Assembly (NCBI GenBank): GCA_018713505.1
Contig: DVOL01000084.1
Location: 1-22,139 of the forward strand
From: Faeciplasma avium
GTDB lineage: Bacteria; Bacillota; Clostridia; Oscillospirales; Ruminococcaceae
Direction of reading: 5' to 3'
DNA: 22,139 nt
Shown here: piece after piece, positions 1 through 6,515 of the stretch
Position numbering within the stretch: the first letter of the stretch is position 1
How the letters are laid out: each line of letters starts with the position of its first letter
The notes under the pieces: generated by a model
What the model was told of the DNA's origin: nothing
The model's database searches: none
What the model saw: only the letters and a program-made list of their open reading frames with translations
Translations under genes and position numbers: made by a program

Positions 1-449
1 AACTCGTTGAAGTTGGTCTGGACACTTACGGTGTCGAAGGTGGTGATGGAGTTTGCATCCATGTAAGCCTTAACATCAGCAAGGCTTACGGAAAGCTCGT
101 ATCTGCCGTCACCGAGGTCGGTACTGGTGAGTACAGGGTTGCCGGCATCGAATACGCCGTTGATAGCTACATTAGCTGTCGAGCTGGTGTTTCCGCCGAC
201 TACCATAACAAGGGTAGCGCCCTCGTCAAGCTTGGCGGCGAAGTCCTCAACGGAATAGCCGATTACATTTCCTCTTCCCCAAAGGTCGCCTACGATGTTA
301 ACAAAGTCCCAGGGATTTGTAACGCCGCAGTCGGCAGAGGCTACGCCGTCAGCGCTGGAGAATATTACATCCTCGGCGGCAAAGGCGGTTACTGCCATTG
401 CAGAGACCAGCATCACTGCTGCGAGCAAAACAGTTAAAATTTTCCTCAT
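1..449 (-). CDS. Exported protein of unknown function, C-terminus beyond the window
   Basis: The reading frame is open from an ATG at 447-449 to the left edge, about 149 residues, so this is a 5'-complete, 3'-partial gene. The start is fixed by a GGAGG seven to eight bases upstream. Residues 1-24 form a signal peptide: MRK, a hydrophobic stretch (ILTVLLAAVMLVSAMAV) and a TAFA-A cleavage site. The mature part is acidic and rich in Gly, Val, Thr and Asn, with a single Cys near residue 43, and has the beta-rich look of an extracellular binding module, but I cannot assign a family. No membrane segment, dockerin or catalytic motif is visible in the part present. It lies in tandem with a second exported protein (720-1388) but has its own promoter and is separated from it by a terminator. 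Expected location is the cell surface or medium. Function unknown. Confidence 0.85.
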   Translation of the reverse strand, partial: MRKILTVLLAAVMLVSAMAVTAFAAEDVIFSSADGVASADCGVTNPWDFVNIVGDLWGRGNVIGYSVEDFAAKLDEGATLVMVVGGNTSSTANVAINGVFDAGNPVLTSTDLGDGRYELSVSLADVKAYMDANSITTFDTVSVQTNFNE

Positions 450-494
450 GATTTTTTCCTCCGTAAATTATTGTATTGGTTATACACCACGTTT

Positions 495-523
495 ATTATA
501 TAACAGTAGCTATGAAAAGTAAA
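495..523 (-). promoter_or_regulatory. SigA-type promoter of the exported protein gene at 1-449
   Basis: On the minus strand, TTTACT (518-523) lies 17 bases before a perfect TATAAT (495-500). The predicted transcript starts near 488, giving a leader of about 40 bases that carries the GGAGG ribosome site. Confidence 0.75.
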
Positions 524-584
524 GCGCCTGCACAAAAATAGTAGTTAAAATCAATCTTTTTCTTTGAAAATGTCAATTATTTTT

Positions 585-620
585 GCTTGAATCCAGATTC
601 AGCGGTGTATAGATTCAAGC
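585..620. repeat. 9-bp inverted repeat upstream of the exported protein promoter
   Basis: GCTTGAATC (585-593) and GATTCAAGC (612-620) are perfect inverted copies separated by 18 bases. They lie about 65 bases upstream of the -35 box at 518-523 and downstream of the terminator at 671-700. Neither strand has a U-tract after the stem, so it does not look like a terminator. It could be an operator; function unknown. Confidence 0.45.
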
Positions 621-670
621 TATCTGCCTATCAGAGCTTATTATGCTCTGCCGGCGGCTTGTTATACCAA

Positions 671-700
671 AATGAAAAGAGGCCGAGAAATCCCGACCTC
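671..700 (-). terminator. Rho-independent terminator after the exported protein gene at 720-1388
   Basis: Read on the minus strand, positions 700-679 form a stem of 9-10 pairs (two of them G-U) with a very short loop, starting GAGGTCGGG and ending CTCGGCCTC, followed by TTTTCATTTT. It begins about 20 bases after the stop codon of the gene. Confidence 0.8.
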
Positions 701-719
701 CTTTGCGTTTAGATTTAAA

Positions 720-1388
720 CTATCTTCTCTTGGAGATTACTATTCCTGCGGCGGCAATTGCCATAGGAATAAGCGCCAGAGCTATGCCGGTCTCGGCGGG
801 AGCGGTAGTCTCGGGCTCAGGGGTAGTCTCAGGCTCAGAGGTGGTCTCAGGCTCAGAGGCGGTCTCAGGCTCGGTGGTCTCAGCGTCTGAAGACTCCTCG
901 CCGGGAAGAGTAACGGTAAAGGTAACCGTTACAGAGGTGAAGCCTGCGGGAACATCGCCGGTAAGAGCGTTAAGTCCGCCCATCTTGAAGAGAAGGACAA
1001 CGCCGTTGTTGCCGTCCAGAACGCCGTTCTCAACAACGCTCTCTGAGGCGGCGGAGTCGAGGGAAACCTCTGTGCCGTCGATGGAAAGGCCGGTGACGGT
1101 GACTACAGTGCCGTCTGCAAGGGCGGTCTGCTGAGTTACATTTCCTGCGGTGGTCTTGACTCCTATAAAGGAAGCGTCAGCGCTGGTGGAAAGGGAGCTG
1201 TCAAGAGAGGTGGTGAGGGTGAACTCTCCGCCTGCAGAGACATCTATAATCTCAGACTGAACCAGAGTTCCGAAAACATCGCCTATTTCAAGCAGCATGT
1301 TAGTGTCTCCGGCTGCTGCGAATGCGCTAAGGCTCAGGGTGAGCGCCAGGGCTGCCGCAACTGCCAGTGAAAGAATCTTCTTCATCAT
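720..1388 (-). CDS. Exported protein with Glu-Pro-Glu-Thr spacer and C-terminal membrane/sorting-like tail
   Basis: A 222-residue protein of unknown function. Residues 1-25 are a signal peptide (MMKKILS, long Ala/Leu core, SAFA-A). Residues about 25-160 form an acidic, Thr/Ser/Val-rich domain with no Cys, resembling an extracellular beta-sandwich, though I cannot name a family. Residues about 165-198 are a repetitive (S/T)EPETT spacer. The end is APAETG, a hydrophobic stretch (IALALIPMAIAAAGIVI) and SKRR, the architecture of a sortase or membrane-anchored surface protein, but the motif has two residues between P and TG, so it is not canonical LPxTG. An upstream in-frame TTG at 1400 lies within the ribosome site; the GGAGG at 1394-1398 is properly spaced for ATG 1388 or the adjacent ATG at 1385. 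It has its own promoter and terminator. Likely a surface-displayed binding or structural protein. Confidence 0.88.
   Translation of the reverse strand: MMKKILSLAVAAALALTLSLSAFAAAGDTNMLLEIGDVFGTLVQSEIIDVSAGGEFTLTTSLDSSLSTSADASFIGVKTTAGNVTQQTALADGTVVTVTGLSIDGTEVSLDSAASESVVENGVLDGNNGVVLLFKMGGLNALTGDVPAGFTSVTVTFTVTLPGEESSDAETTEPETASEPETTSEPETTPEPETTAPAETGIALALIPMAIAAAGIVISKRR
804..885. repeat. 18-bp tandem repeat encoding the EPETT spacer
   Basis: About four and a half copies of an 18-base unit (plus strand GGTAGTCTCAGGCTCAGA and close variants) starting at 804, 822, 840 and 858, the last ones degenerate. On the minus strand each unit encodes six residues of the Glu/Pro/Thr linker. Such in-frame repeats can change copy number by slippage, altering linker length without a frameshift. 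Confidence 0.85.
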
Positions 1389-1468
1389 TTTTACCTCCAA
1401 AATACAAAATTGCCGTCATATGACCCTGCAGCTGTATTAAGCAGCTAATCAGACATATAACAAATATT

Positions 1469-1497
1469 ATTATATACGCCGTCAGGGCTTCATTCAA
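1469..1497 (-). promoter_or_regulatory. SigA-type promoter of the exported protein gene at 720-1388
   Basis: Minus strand TTGAAT (1492-1497), 17-base spacer, perfect TATAAT (1469-1474). The start would fall near 1462, giving a leader of about 75 bases before the ATG at 1388. Confidence 0.75.
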
Positions 1498-1617
1498 TAG
1501 CTCTTAAAATTTAGTTAGCATACATCAAGAAGATGTTGAATATGTCAATTTCTGTGCGGATTTTTGTCTTATGAGAGGCTGAAACCGGCGTTTTTTAAAA
1601 ATGAAACGAAACACGGG

Positions 1618-1650
1618 AAATCAAGAAAAATCGAAAGAAATCAAAAGAAA
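1618..1650. repeat. 10-bp-phased A-tracts upstream of the rplM promoter
   Basis: Three consecutive 10-base units, TCAAGAAAAA, TCGAAAGAAA and TCAAAAGAAA (1621-1650), preceded by GGGAAA, place A-runs ending at 1620, 1630, 1640 and 1650, one per helical turn. This is the pattern of intrinsically curved DNA. It ends 44 bases before the rplM -35 box, so it may help RNA polymerase binding; that role is inference. Confidence 0.6.
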
Positions 1651-1694
1651 CAGCGAGAATGAGGGATATATATAAAATTTTTACCGAAAACCCC

Positions 1695-1723
1695 TTGACA
1701 ACCGAAAAAAGGTATAATATAAT
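1695..1723 (+). promoter_or_regulatory. Perfect-consensus SigA promoter of rplM-rpsI
   Basis: TTGACA (1695-1700), exactly 17 bases, TATAAT (1718-1723): both hexamers match the consensus fully. A second, overlapping TATAAT begins at 1713 but is too close to the -35. Transcription would start near 1730, leaving a leader of about 32 bases, too short for a structured ribosomal-protein autoregulatory leader. Confidence 0.92.
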
Positions 1724-1761
1724 AGCGGTCGTTCTAAAAAATACTTTATGGAGGAAAGAAA

Positions 1762-2208
1762 ATGTCAGTAAAGAAGCCCTCAGCCACATTCATGGCAAAT
1801 CCCCAGAATGTAGAGCGCAAATGGTATGTTATTGACGCAGATGGCAAGCCTCTGGGACGGGTCGCCGCCGCCGCCGCTTCCATACTCAACGGCAAGAACA
1901 AGCCCACCTATACCCCGCATGTAGACTGCGGTGACAATGTTATAATCATCAACTGTGCCAAGGCGGTTCTCACCGGCAAGAAGCTCGAGAACAAGGTACA
2001 CAGATGGCACACCGGCTGGATAGGACATCTCAAGGAGTACAAGTATTCCGATATGATGAAGAAGGAGCCTGAGAAGGCGATGAAGCTCGCCGTAGAGGGT
2101 ATGCTCCCCCACAACACCATCGGAGCAAACTCTTCAACAAGACTCCGTGTCTATCCCGGCTCTGAGCATCCCCATGCCGCTCAGAAGCCTGAAACCATCG
2201 AGCTTTAA
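1762..2208 (+). CDS. rplM: 50S ribosomal protein L13
   Basis: L13 is an early-assembling large-subunit protein. The 148-residue product has the usual family length and shows WYVIDADGKPLGRVA near residues 22-36, the KPTYTPHVDCGDNVIIIN block (about 47-64), the TGK basic segment, HRWHTGWIGHLK (about 80-91) and the GMLPHNTIG signature (about 113-121). The ATG at 1762 is preceded by GGAGG with a short A-rich spacer. It is the first gene of a two-gene unit with rpsI (15-base gap), the near-universal bacterial arrangement, driven by the consensus promoter at 1695-1723. Identity is not in doubt. Confidence 0.98.
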   Translation: MSVKKPSATFMANPQNVERKWYVIDADGKPLGRVAAAAASILNGKNKPTYTPHVDCGDNVIIINCAKAVLTGKKLENKVHRWHTGWIGHLKEYKYSDMMKKEPEKAMKLAVEGMLPHNTIGANSSTRLRVYPGSEHPHAAQKPETIEL

Positions 2209-2223
2209 CAGGAGGACGGAATA

Positions 2224-2625
2224 ATGTACGAATCTTATGCACCATACTTTTACGGAACAGGCCGCAGAAAGCACTCTGTAGCCAGAGTTCGCCTCTACCA
2301 GGGCACCGGCAAGGTAACTGTAAACGGCAGGGACATTGACGACTACTTCGGTCTTGAGACTCTCAAGCTCATCGTCCGTCAGCCTCTTAACCTTTGCTCG
2401 GTTGCCGACAGCTTCGACATCGTCTGCACCGTAGCAGGCGGCGGAGTTACAGGTCAGGCAGGCGCCATCAGGCACGGCATCTCCAGGGCATTGCTTCAGT
2501 ACAACGCCGAGCTTCGCCCCCAGCTCAAGGCAGCCGGCTTCCTGACAAGAGACCCCAGAATGAAGGAAAGAAAGAAGTACGGCCTCAAGGCGGCAAGAAG
2601 AGCTCCTCAGTTCTCCAAGAGATAA
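2224..2625 (+). CDS. rpsI: 30S ribosomal protein S9
   Basis: S9 sits in the head of the small subunit, and its C-terminal tail reaches toward P-site tRNA. The 133-residue product carries the conserved YGTGRRKHSVARVRL block (about 10-24), GGGVTGQAGAIRHGISRALL (about 73-92) and the basic tail DPRMKERKKYGLKAARRAPQFSKR ending in the hallmark SKR. The first eight residues (MYESYAPY) are slightly longer and more aromatic than in most orthologues. AGGAGG precedes the ATG by about seven bases. It is co-transcribed with rplM and followed by a strong terminator. Confidence 0.98.
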   Translation: MYESYAPYFYGTGRRKHSVARVRLYQGTGKVTVNGRDIDDYFGLETLKLIVRQPLNLCSVADSFDIVCTVAGGGVTGQAGAIRHGISRALLQYNAELRPQLKAAGFLTRDPRMKERKKYGLKAARRAPQFSKR

Positions 2626-2658
2626 ACTTCATACCCTACAGGGACTTTATAAAATCAC

Positions 2659-2697
2659 ATCCCCCGAAGCGGAATTATCCGTCTCGGGGGATTTTTA
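2659..2697 (+). terminator. Rho-independent terminator of rplM-rpsI
   Basis: ATCCCCCGA (2659-2667) pairs with TCGGGGGAT (2684-2692), an inner GGA/TCC may extend it, and the stem runs into ATTTTTATG. It starts 33 bases after the rpsI stop. Confidence 0.92.
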
Positions 2698-2711
2698 TGC
2701 TTTATACTATA

Positions 2712-2748
2712 GAAAAGACGCCAAGCCTGTCCTGACCGGGTGCCTGGC
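2712..2748 (-). terminator. Probable terminator after ung
   Basis: On the minus strand GCCAGGC (2748-2742) pairs with GCTTGGC (2726-2720), seven pairs with one G-U, followed by GTCTTTTCTAT. It lies directly after the ung stop codon. The loop is long (15 bases) and the U-tract is interrupted, so confidence is moderate. Confidence 0.5.
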
Positions 2749-2749
2749 T

Positions 2750-3415
2750 CTAAACACGCCAGTCTATCGGCTGGACGCCGTTTTCCTCAAGGAAGCTGTT
2801 TGCCCGTGAAAAGGGTCTTGAGCCGAAGAAGCCGTAGTAGGCGGAGAGCGGACTCGGGTGGGCGGACTCTATCACAAGGTGCCTGCCGGAGGTGATAAGG
2901 GACTTCTTGCTCCTTGCCTCCCTGCCCCAGAGGATAAAGACGACAGGCTCCTTCTTCTCGTTCACACAGCTAATGATTCTGTCGGTGAGCTGCTCCCAGC
3001 CCATTCTGCGGTGTGAGTTGGCCTCTCCCCTTCTTACGGTGAGGACGGTGTTCAAAAGAAGGACTCCCTGTCTTGCCCAGCAGCTAAGGTCCCCGCTTTT
3101 GGAGGGAGGAAGCCCCAGGTCGCTCTCGAGCTCCTTGTATATGTTCACAAGCGAGGGAGGGAGCCTTGTCGAGTCTCCTACAGAAAAGCACAGCCCCATC
3201 GCCTGACCCGGCTCGTGGTACGGGTCCTGACCGAGTATCACCGCCCTGACCTTAGACAGCGGGGTCAGCTTCAGGGCGTTAAATATGCTGTACATGTCCG
3301 GGTAGACGGTCTTGGTGGCATACTCACGCTTCAAAAACTCCCTGAGCTTTAAATAGTAGTCCTTTTTAAACTCGTCCGCCAGGACAGCATCCCAATCGTT
3401 GCCTATTCTTACCAT
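2750..3415 (-). CDS. ung: Uracil-DNA glycosylase (family 1)
   Basis: Removes uracil from DNA by cleaving the N-glycosidic bond, the first step of base excision repair; acts in the cytoplasm. The 221-residue protein has the usual length and all family-1 signatures: the catalytic loop GQDPYH at residues 62-67 (general base Asp64), LLLNTVLTV near 119-127 (uracil-recognition Asn), and the DNA-intercalation motif HPSPLS at 186-191 followed by GFFGSRPFS. Its ATG lies within the last codons of a 35-residue membrane protein gene (7-base overlap), so it is probably translated by coupling; no separate strong ribosome site is evident. The transcript probably derives from that small gene or from readthrough of secG. 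Confidence 0.97.
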   Translation of the reverse strand: MVRIGNDWDAVLADEFKKDYYLKLREFLKREYATKTVYPDMYSIFNALKLTPLSKVRAVILGQDPYHEPGQAMGLCFSVGDSTRLPPSLVNIYKELESDLGLPPSKSGDLSCWARQGVLLLNTVLTVRRGEANSHRRMGWEQLTDRIISCVNEKKEPVVFILWGREARSKKSLITSGRHLVIESAHPSPLSAYYGFFGSRPFSRANSFLEENGVQPIDWRV

Positions 3416-3516
3416 CTGTAGACGAATATGTTATAGATCGGAGCGGCGATGATGAAAAGCAGCATCAGCGCCACAAGGCATAAAACTATTATTTTCTTTA
3501 CCGAAGATTTTTTCAT
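3409..3516 (-). CDS. 35-residue single-pass membrane mini-protein overlapping ung
   Basis: A short open frame running from ATG (3514-3516) to TAA (3409-3411). Its ribosome site AGAGGG lies seven bases upstream. The product begins MKKSSVKKIIVLC: a basic N-terminus, then a hydrophobic helix (about residues 9-27, IIVLCLVALMLLFIIAAPI) and a short aromatic tail ending FVYRW. There is no small-residue signal peptidase motif, so it looks membrane-anchored rather than secreted. The last codons overlap the ung start: AG-ATG-GTAA contains both the ung ATG and this stop. The good ribosome site, clean domain logic and 7-base overlap support a real gene. I recognise no family. It could serve only to couple translation of ung or could have its own membrane role. 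Confidence 0.65.
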   Translation of the reverse strand: MKKSSVKKIIVLCLVALMLLFIIAAPIYNIFVYRW

Positions 3517-3570
3517 CGAAAAGCCCTCTTTAAGCTGTTAATAATCTCCCCTGGGGAGGCTGATTGCTGT

Positions 3571-3606
3571 AGGAAAAGCCGCCCTACGGCTGACCGAGAG
3601 GCGGCT
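3571..3606 (-). terminator. Rho-independent terminator downstream of secG
   Basis: On the minus strand AGCCGCC (3606-3600) pairs with GGCGGCT (3583-3577), an inner CGG/CCG may stack, followed by TTTTCC. It lies about 55 bases after the secG stop. A further small hairpin GGCG-CTA-CGCC with TTTT lies closer to the stop (around 3630-3645). A short perfect hairpin CTCCC-CTG-GGGAG sits just beyond, at 3546-3558. Confidence 0.65.
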
Positions 3607-3658
3607 CCTATAAGCTTTAATACTCTGCCAAAAGGCGTAGCGCCGACAAATCGGCAAA

Positions 3659-3910
3659 TCAGCCGAAGAACCTAGCCACCACCGTGCAGACAAGGGCAAC
3701 TACAAAGAACACGATAACGCATATCTTTGTGAGCCTATCGAGCTTTGCCTCACGGGTGTTGCGGCCGTTTTTGCCGTAGAAGGAGCTTGTCGAGCCGCCT
3801 ATCGCCGAGCTAAGACCTGTGTTGTTGGTATCGGTCAGCAAAACGACGAGGATTATAACAACGCTCGCAACCGCCAGAATTATTCCGCAGATGATGTTTA
3901 CTGCTGTCAT
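3659..3910 (-). CDS. secG: Preprotein translocase subunit SecG
   Basis: Small accessory subunit of the SecYEG channel that promotes SecA-driven export. The 83-residue product has two membrane helices (about residues 4-25 and 62-81) joined by a Gly/Ser-rich cytoplasmic loop with the family pattern GLSSAIGGSTSSFYGKNGRNTREAKL..., abbreviated here to its key parts GLSSAIGG and SFYGKNGR, followed by the LDRLTK segment. Length and topology are typical. The ribosome site (AAGGAAAGG) is 13 or more bases from the ATG, longer than elsewhere in this window, and the leader of about 110 bases contains a 36-codon open frame whose TGA overlaps this ATG. It lies downstream of glgP on the same strand but has its own promoter at 4029-4057. 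Confidence 0.93.
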   Translation of the reverse strand: MTAVNIICGIILAVASVVIILVVLLTDTNNTGLSSAIGGSTSSFYGKNGRNTREAKLDRLTKICVIVFFVVALVCTVVARFFG

Positions 3911-4017
3911 TTTATATAACTATCCTTTCCTTTGCAGACCCGCTTGCTCATATGGCCTGCGTTTTTAGCCCTGCGACCGGCAGCCCTCCAGAAAGGAGAA
4001 AAGCCACGGTCCGGCAT
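3907..4017 (-). other. Possible 36-codon upstream open frame in the secG leader
   Basis: An ATG at 4015-4017, only about five bases after the predicted transcription start, opens a frame ending TGA at 3907-3909. That TGA overlaps the secG ATG (ATGA). The product would be very basic (MPDRGFSPFWRAAGRRAKNA..., at least ten Arg/Lys). There is no Shine-Dalgarno site, so it could only be used as a near-leaderless start; an internal ATG at residue 23 also lacks one. The overlap is the only support for coding. Confidence 0.2.
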
Positions 4018-4028
4018 GAATCCAGATG

Positions 4029-4057
4029 ATTATATCACAGTCCAGGCAAAAAAGCAA
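4029..4057 (-). promoter_or_regulatory. SigA-type promoter of secG with extended -10
   Basis: Minus strand TTGCTT (4052-4057), 17 bases, perfect TATAAT (4029-4034) preceded by TGA, i.e. an extended -10 (TGN) that can offset the weak -35. Predicted start near 4022, about 110 bases before the secG ATG. Confidence 0.75.
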
Positions 4058-4103
4058 GAGAATTTAAAGATTTTTTATCCCAAGTCTGCGGATTTTGAGC
4101 AAA

Positions 4104-6515
4104 TCACAGTCCCCAGATGTTCTTTGCGTACTCGTCGACCGCTCTGTCAGCCGAGAATATTCCTGCGTTTGCTATATTTATCAGCGACATCCTCTGCCAT
4201 CTCATGGCGTCGCTGTAAAGAGCGGAGGCTCTAGCCTGCGCCTCCTGATAGGAGCCGAAGTCGGCGAGCACCATGTAGGGGTCGATATTCTTGAGCGAGC
4301 TTACAACATTGTCGAACTTATTGCCGTTGAAGCCGGCGGCTATCCTGTCGACCACTCTCTTTATGACGGGATTCGAGCTGTAAAGCCTTCCGGGATGATA
4401 GCCCTCCCTCTTGAGCCTTTCCACCTCGTCGACGGTCATTCCAAAGTTTATGATATTGTCCTGCCCGACTACCTGACCTATCTCGACATTTGCGCCGTCC
4501 CTTGTTCCTAGGGTAACGGCTCCGCTAAGCATGAACTTCATGTTTCCTGTGCCGGAGGCCTCGGTACCCGCAAGGCTTATCTGCTCTGAAATCTCGGAGG
4601 CGGGCATGAGTATCTCGGTCAGCGAGACATTGTAGTTTTCTAAGAACACGACATTCAGTTTTTCCTTGATTCTCGGATTCTTCTTTATCTCCTCGCCGAT
4701 AGACCATATCAGCTTGATTATCTCCTTAGCCATGTAATAGGAGGGCGCAGCCTTTGCTCCGAAGATATAGGTCTTGGGAGTGACATCGGCGTCGGGGTTG
4801 TGAACAAGCCTGTCATACTCCGAGACGATGTTCAAAACATTGAGATGCTGGCGCTTGTACTCATGAAGCCTCTTGACCTGAACATCGAAGATGGTATCGG
4901 GGTCTATCTCGATTCCCCTTCTTTGCTTTAGGTACTTGCTGAGATTCTTCTTATTCTTGCTCTTGACCTCGGCAAGCCTTGTGAGAACAGACTCGTCCTG
5001 AGCGAAGCTCTCAAGCTTCTTTAGGTTCATGGCATTGTCAAGATAGGAGTCGCCTATTGTGTCGTTAAGCAGACTGCAAAGCCCGGGATTTGACTGATAC
5101 AGCCATCTGCGGTAGGCAATTCCGTTTGTGACATTGGTAAACTTCTGCGGAGAAACTCCGTACTCGTCGCTGAAGATATCCCTCTTTATAATCTCGGAGT
5201 GGATTGCCGAGACGCCGTTTACATGGTGGGAGGCGCACACGCAGAGCTTCGCCATATGAACGGTATTGTCCCTGATAATAGACATCCCGGTGACCTTCTT
5301 GTGGTCGTGGTACCTTTCCCACAGGGAGGCGCAGTAGCGGTTGTTTATCTCGACGATTATCGAGAAGATTCTCGGGACTACCGATTTAAGAAGGTCGCAG
5401 CTCCACTTCTCTAAAGCCTCCGCCATGACGGTGTGGTTGGTATAGGCAAAGGTCTTGGTGACTATATCCCACGCCTTATCCCAGATGTAGCCGCAGTCGT
5501 CAAGAAGTATTCTCATAAGCTCCGGGATGGCAAGGGTCGGATGGGTGTCGTTTATCTGGACGGCAACCTTGTCTGCAAAATTGTCAAGAGTGCCGTAGGT
5601 AGCCATGTGATGGTTTACTATATCCCCTACCGAGGCGGCGCACATGAAATACTGCTGGCGGAGCCTTAGAATCTTTCCCTGCTGGTTGCTGTCTCCGGGA
5701 TAGAGGACCTTTGATATGGACTGAGCGAGAATCGACTGACCGACAGCCTTGGCAAACTGACCGTTGTTAAACTCGTTCATGTCAAAGGAGATTGCCGGGG
5801 CGACAGCCTTCCAGAGCCTTAGCTTAGAGACCGCCCTGCTGTTGTAGCCGGACACGAACATATCATACGGCACGGCCAAAACCGTGGTGTAGTTGTTGAG
5901 GGTCACATGGTGATACTGACTGTCCCAGTATTCCTTGATCTCGCCGTCGAAATGCACCTCAATCTGAGCCTCGGGACGCTCCACAAGCCAGACGCTTCCG
6001 CCGGGAAGCCAGTTGTCAGGCTCCTCGACCTGCCAGCCGTTCTCGAGCTTCTGGCAGAAAATCCCGTACTCATAGAGGATAGAGTAGCCGGTTGCCGGGT
6101 AGCCGTCGGTGGCAAGACCGTCAAGATAGCAGGCGGCGAGCCTTCCCAGCCCTCCGTTTCCAAGACCGGCGTCAGGCTCCTGCTCGTATATCGAGGACAG
6201 GCTGACTCCCATATCCTTAAGGGCGCCGCTTGCCGCCTCGACAAGCCCCAGATTGTAAAGGCTGGTTTTGAGCGACCTGCCCATTAAAAACTCCATCGAA
6301 ATATAATATACCTGCTTGCGGCCCTCGGAATGGACCTTGGTGGTGTAGTCATGACGCTTTTTGACAAGCTCCCTGACAACAATCGAGGAAAGAGCGTCGT
6401 AAATCTGCTTTTCAGACGCACTTTCCGGGCTGACCATATAGTTTATGTCGAGAACCTTTTTCAGCTCCTCCTTAAGAGACTCCTTTGTGTATGCTGCTTC
6501 ATTCCCCTTGCTCAA
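4104..6515 (-). CDS. glgP: Glycogen/maltodextrin phosphorylase
   Basis: Cleaves alpha-1,4-glucans with phosphate to release glucose-1-phosphate, using pyridoxal phosphate. The PLP-lysine motif EASGTGNMKF is intact, with the lysine near residue 660, preceded by the ENYNVSLTE region, and with the family's VQVKRLHEYKRQ-type block (FDVQVKRLHEYKRQHLN) before it; DTHPTLAIPELMR and the N-terminal EFLMGRS and GNGGLGRLAACYLDGLA blocks are also present. The open frame extends up to 6650, but the promoter lies inside that extension, so upstream codons are not translated. After the transcription start near 6572 the first in-frame ATG is at 6530, with no ribosome site; I prefer TTG at 6515, eight bases after GGGAGTGAT. 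That gives about 803 residues (808 from the ATG), normal for the family. It diverges from the phosphoglucomutase gene, which uses its product. Confidence 0.93.
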   Translation of the reverse strand: MSKGNEAAYTKESLKEELKKVLDINYMVSPESASEKQIYDALSSIVVRELVKKRHDYTTKVHSEGRKQVYYISMEFLMGRSLKTSLYNLGLVEAASGALKDMGVSLSSIYEQEPDAGLGNGGLGRLAACYLDGLATDGYPATGYSILYEYGIFCQKLENGWQVEEPDNWLPGGSVWLVERPEAQIEVHFDGEIKEYWDSQYHHVTLNNYTTVLAVPYDMFVSGYNSRAVSKLRLWKAVAPAISFDMNEFNNGQFAKAVGQSILAQSISKVLYPGDSNQQGKILRLRQQYFMCAASVGDIVNHHMATYGTLDNFADKVAVQINDTHPTLAIPELMRILLDDCGYIWDKAWDIVTKTFAYTNHTVMAEALEKWSCDLLKSVVPRIFSIIVEINNRYCASLWERYHDHKKVTGMSIIRDNTVHMAKLCVCASHHVNGVSAIHSEIIKRDIFSDEYGVSPQKFTNVTNGIAYRRWLYQSNPGLCSLLNDTIGDSYLDNAMNLKKLESFAQDESVLTRLAEVKSKNKKNLSKYLKQRRGIEIDPDTIFDVQVKRLHEYKRQHLNVLNIVSEYDRLVHNPDADVTPKTYIFGAKAAPSYYMAKEIIKLIWSIGEEIKKNPRIKEKLNVVFLENYNVSLTEILMPASEISEQISLAGTEASGTGNMKFMLSGAVTLGTRDGANVEIGQVVGQDNIINFGMTVDEVERLKREGYHPGRLYSSNPVIKRVVDRIAAGFNGNKFDNVVSSLKNIDPYMVLADFGSYQEAQARASALYSDAMRWQRMSLINIANAGIFSADRAVDEYAKNIWGL

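Larger units (their letters stand above)
1389..1761. other. Intergenic region between divergent exported protein gene and rplM
   Basis: About 370 bases with no credible gene. It holds the two divergent promoters (1469-1497 minus, 1695-1723 plus) and, between them, an A-rich, purine-biased stretch with phased A-tracts (1618-1650). A minus-strand open frame across 1595-1789 has low-complexity Phe/Leu/Ile content and overlaps the rplM promoter and start, so I do not treat it as a gene. Confidence 0.7.

Noticed and set aside
1724..1761. Ribosomal protein L13 autoregulatory leader
   Set aside because: The consensus promoter leaves only about 32 bases of leader, too short, and no such structure is visible.
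2394..2735. Second plus-strand frame overlapping rpsI and running through its terminator
   Set aside because: Shadow frame of rpsI; Arg/Ser-rich low-complexity product with no start signals.
3536..3660. Cluster of small hairpins between secG and the 35-residue protein, considered as a tRNA or structured RNA
   Set aside because: The arms do not fit a tRNA cloverleaf; the best-supported reading is a terminator with an accompanying small hairpin.
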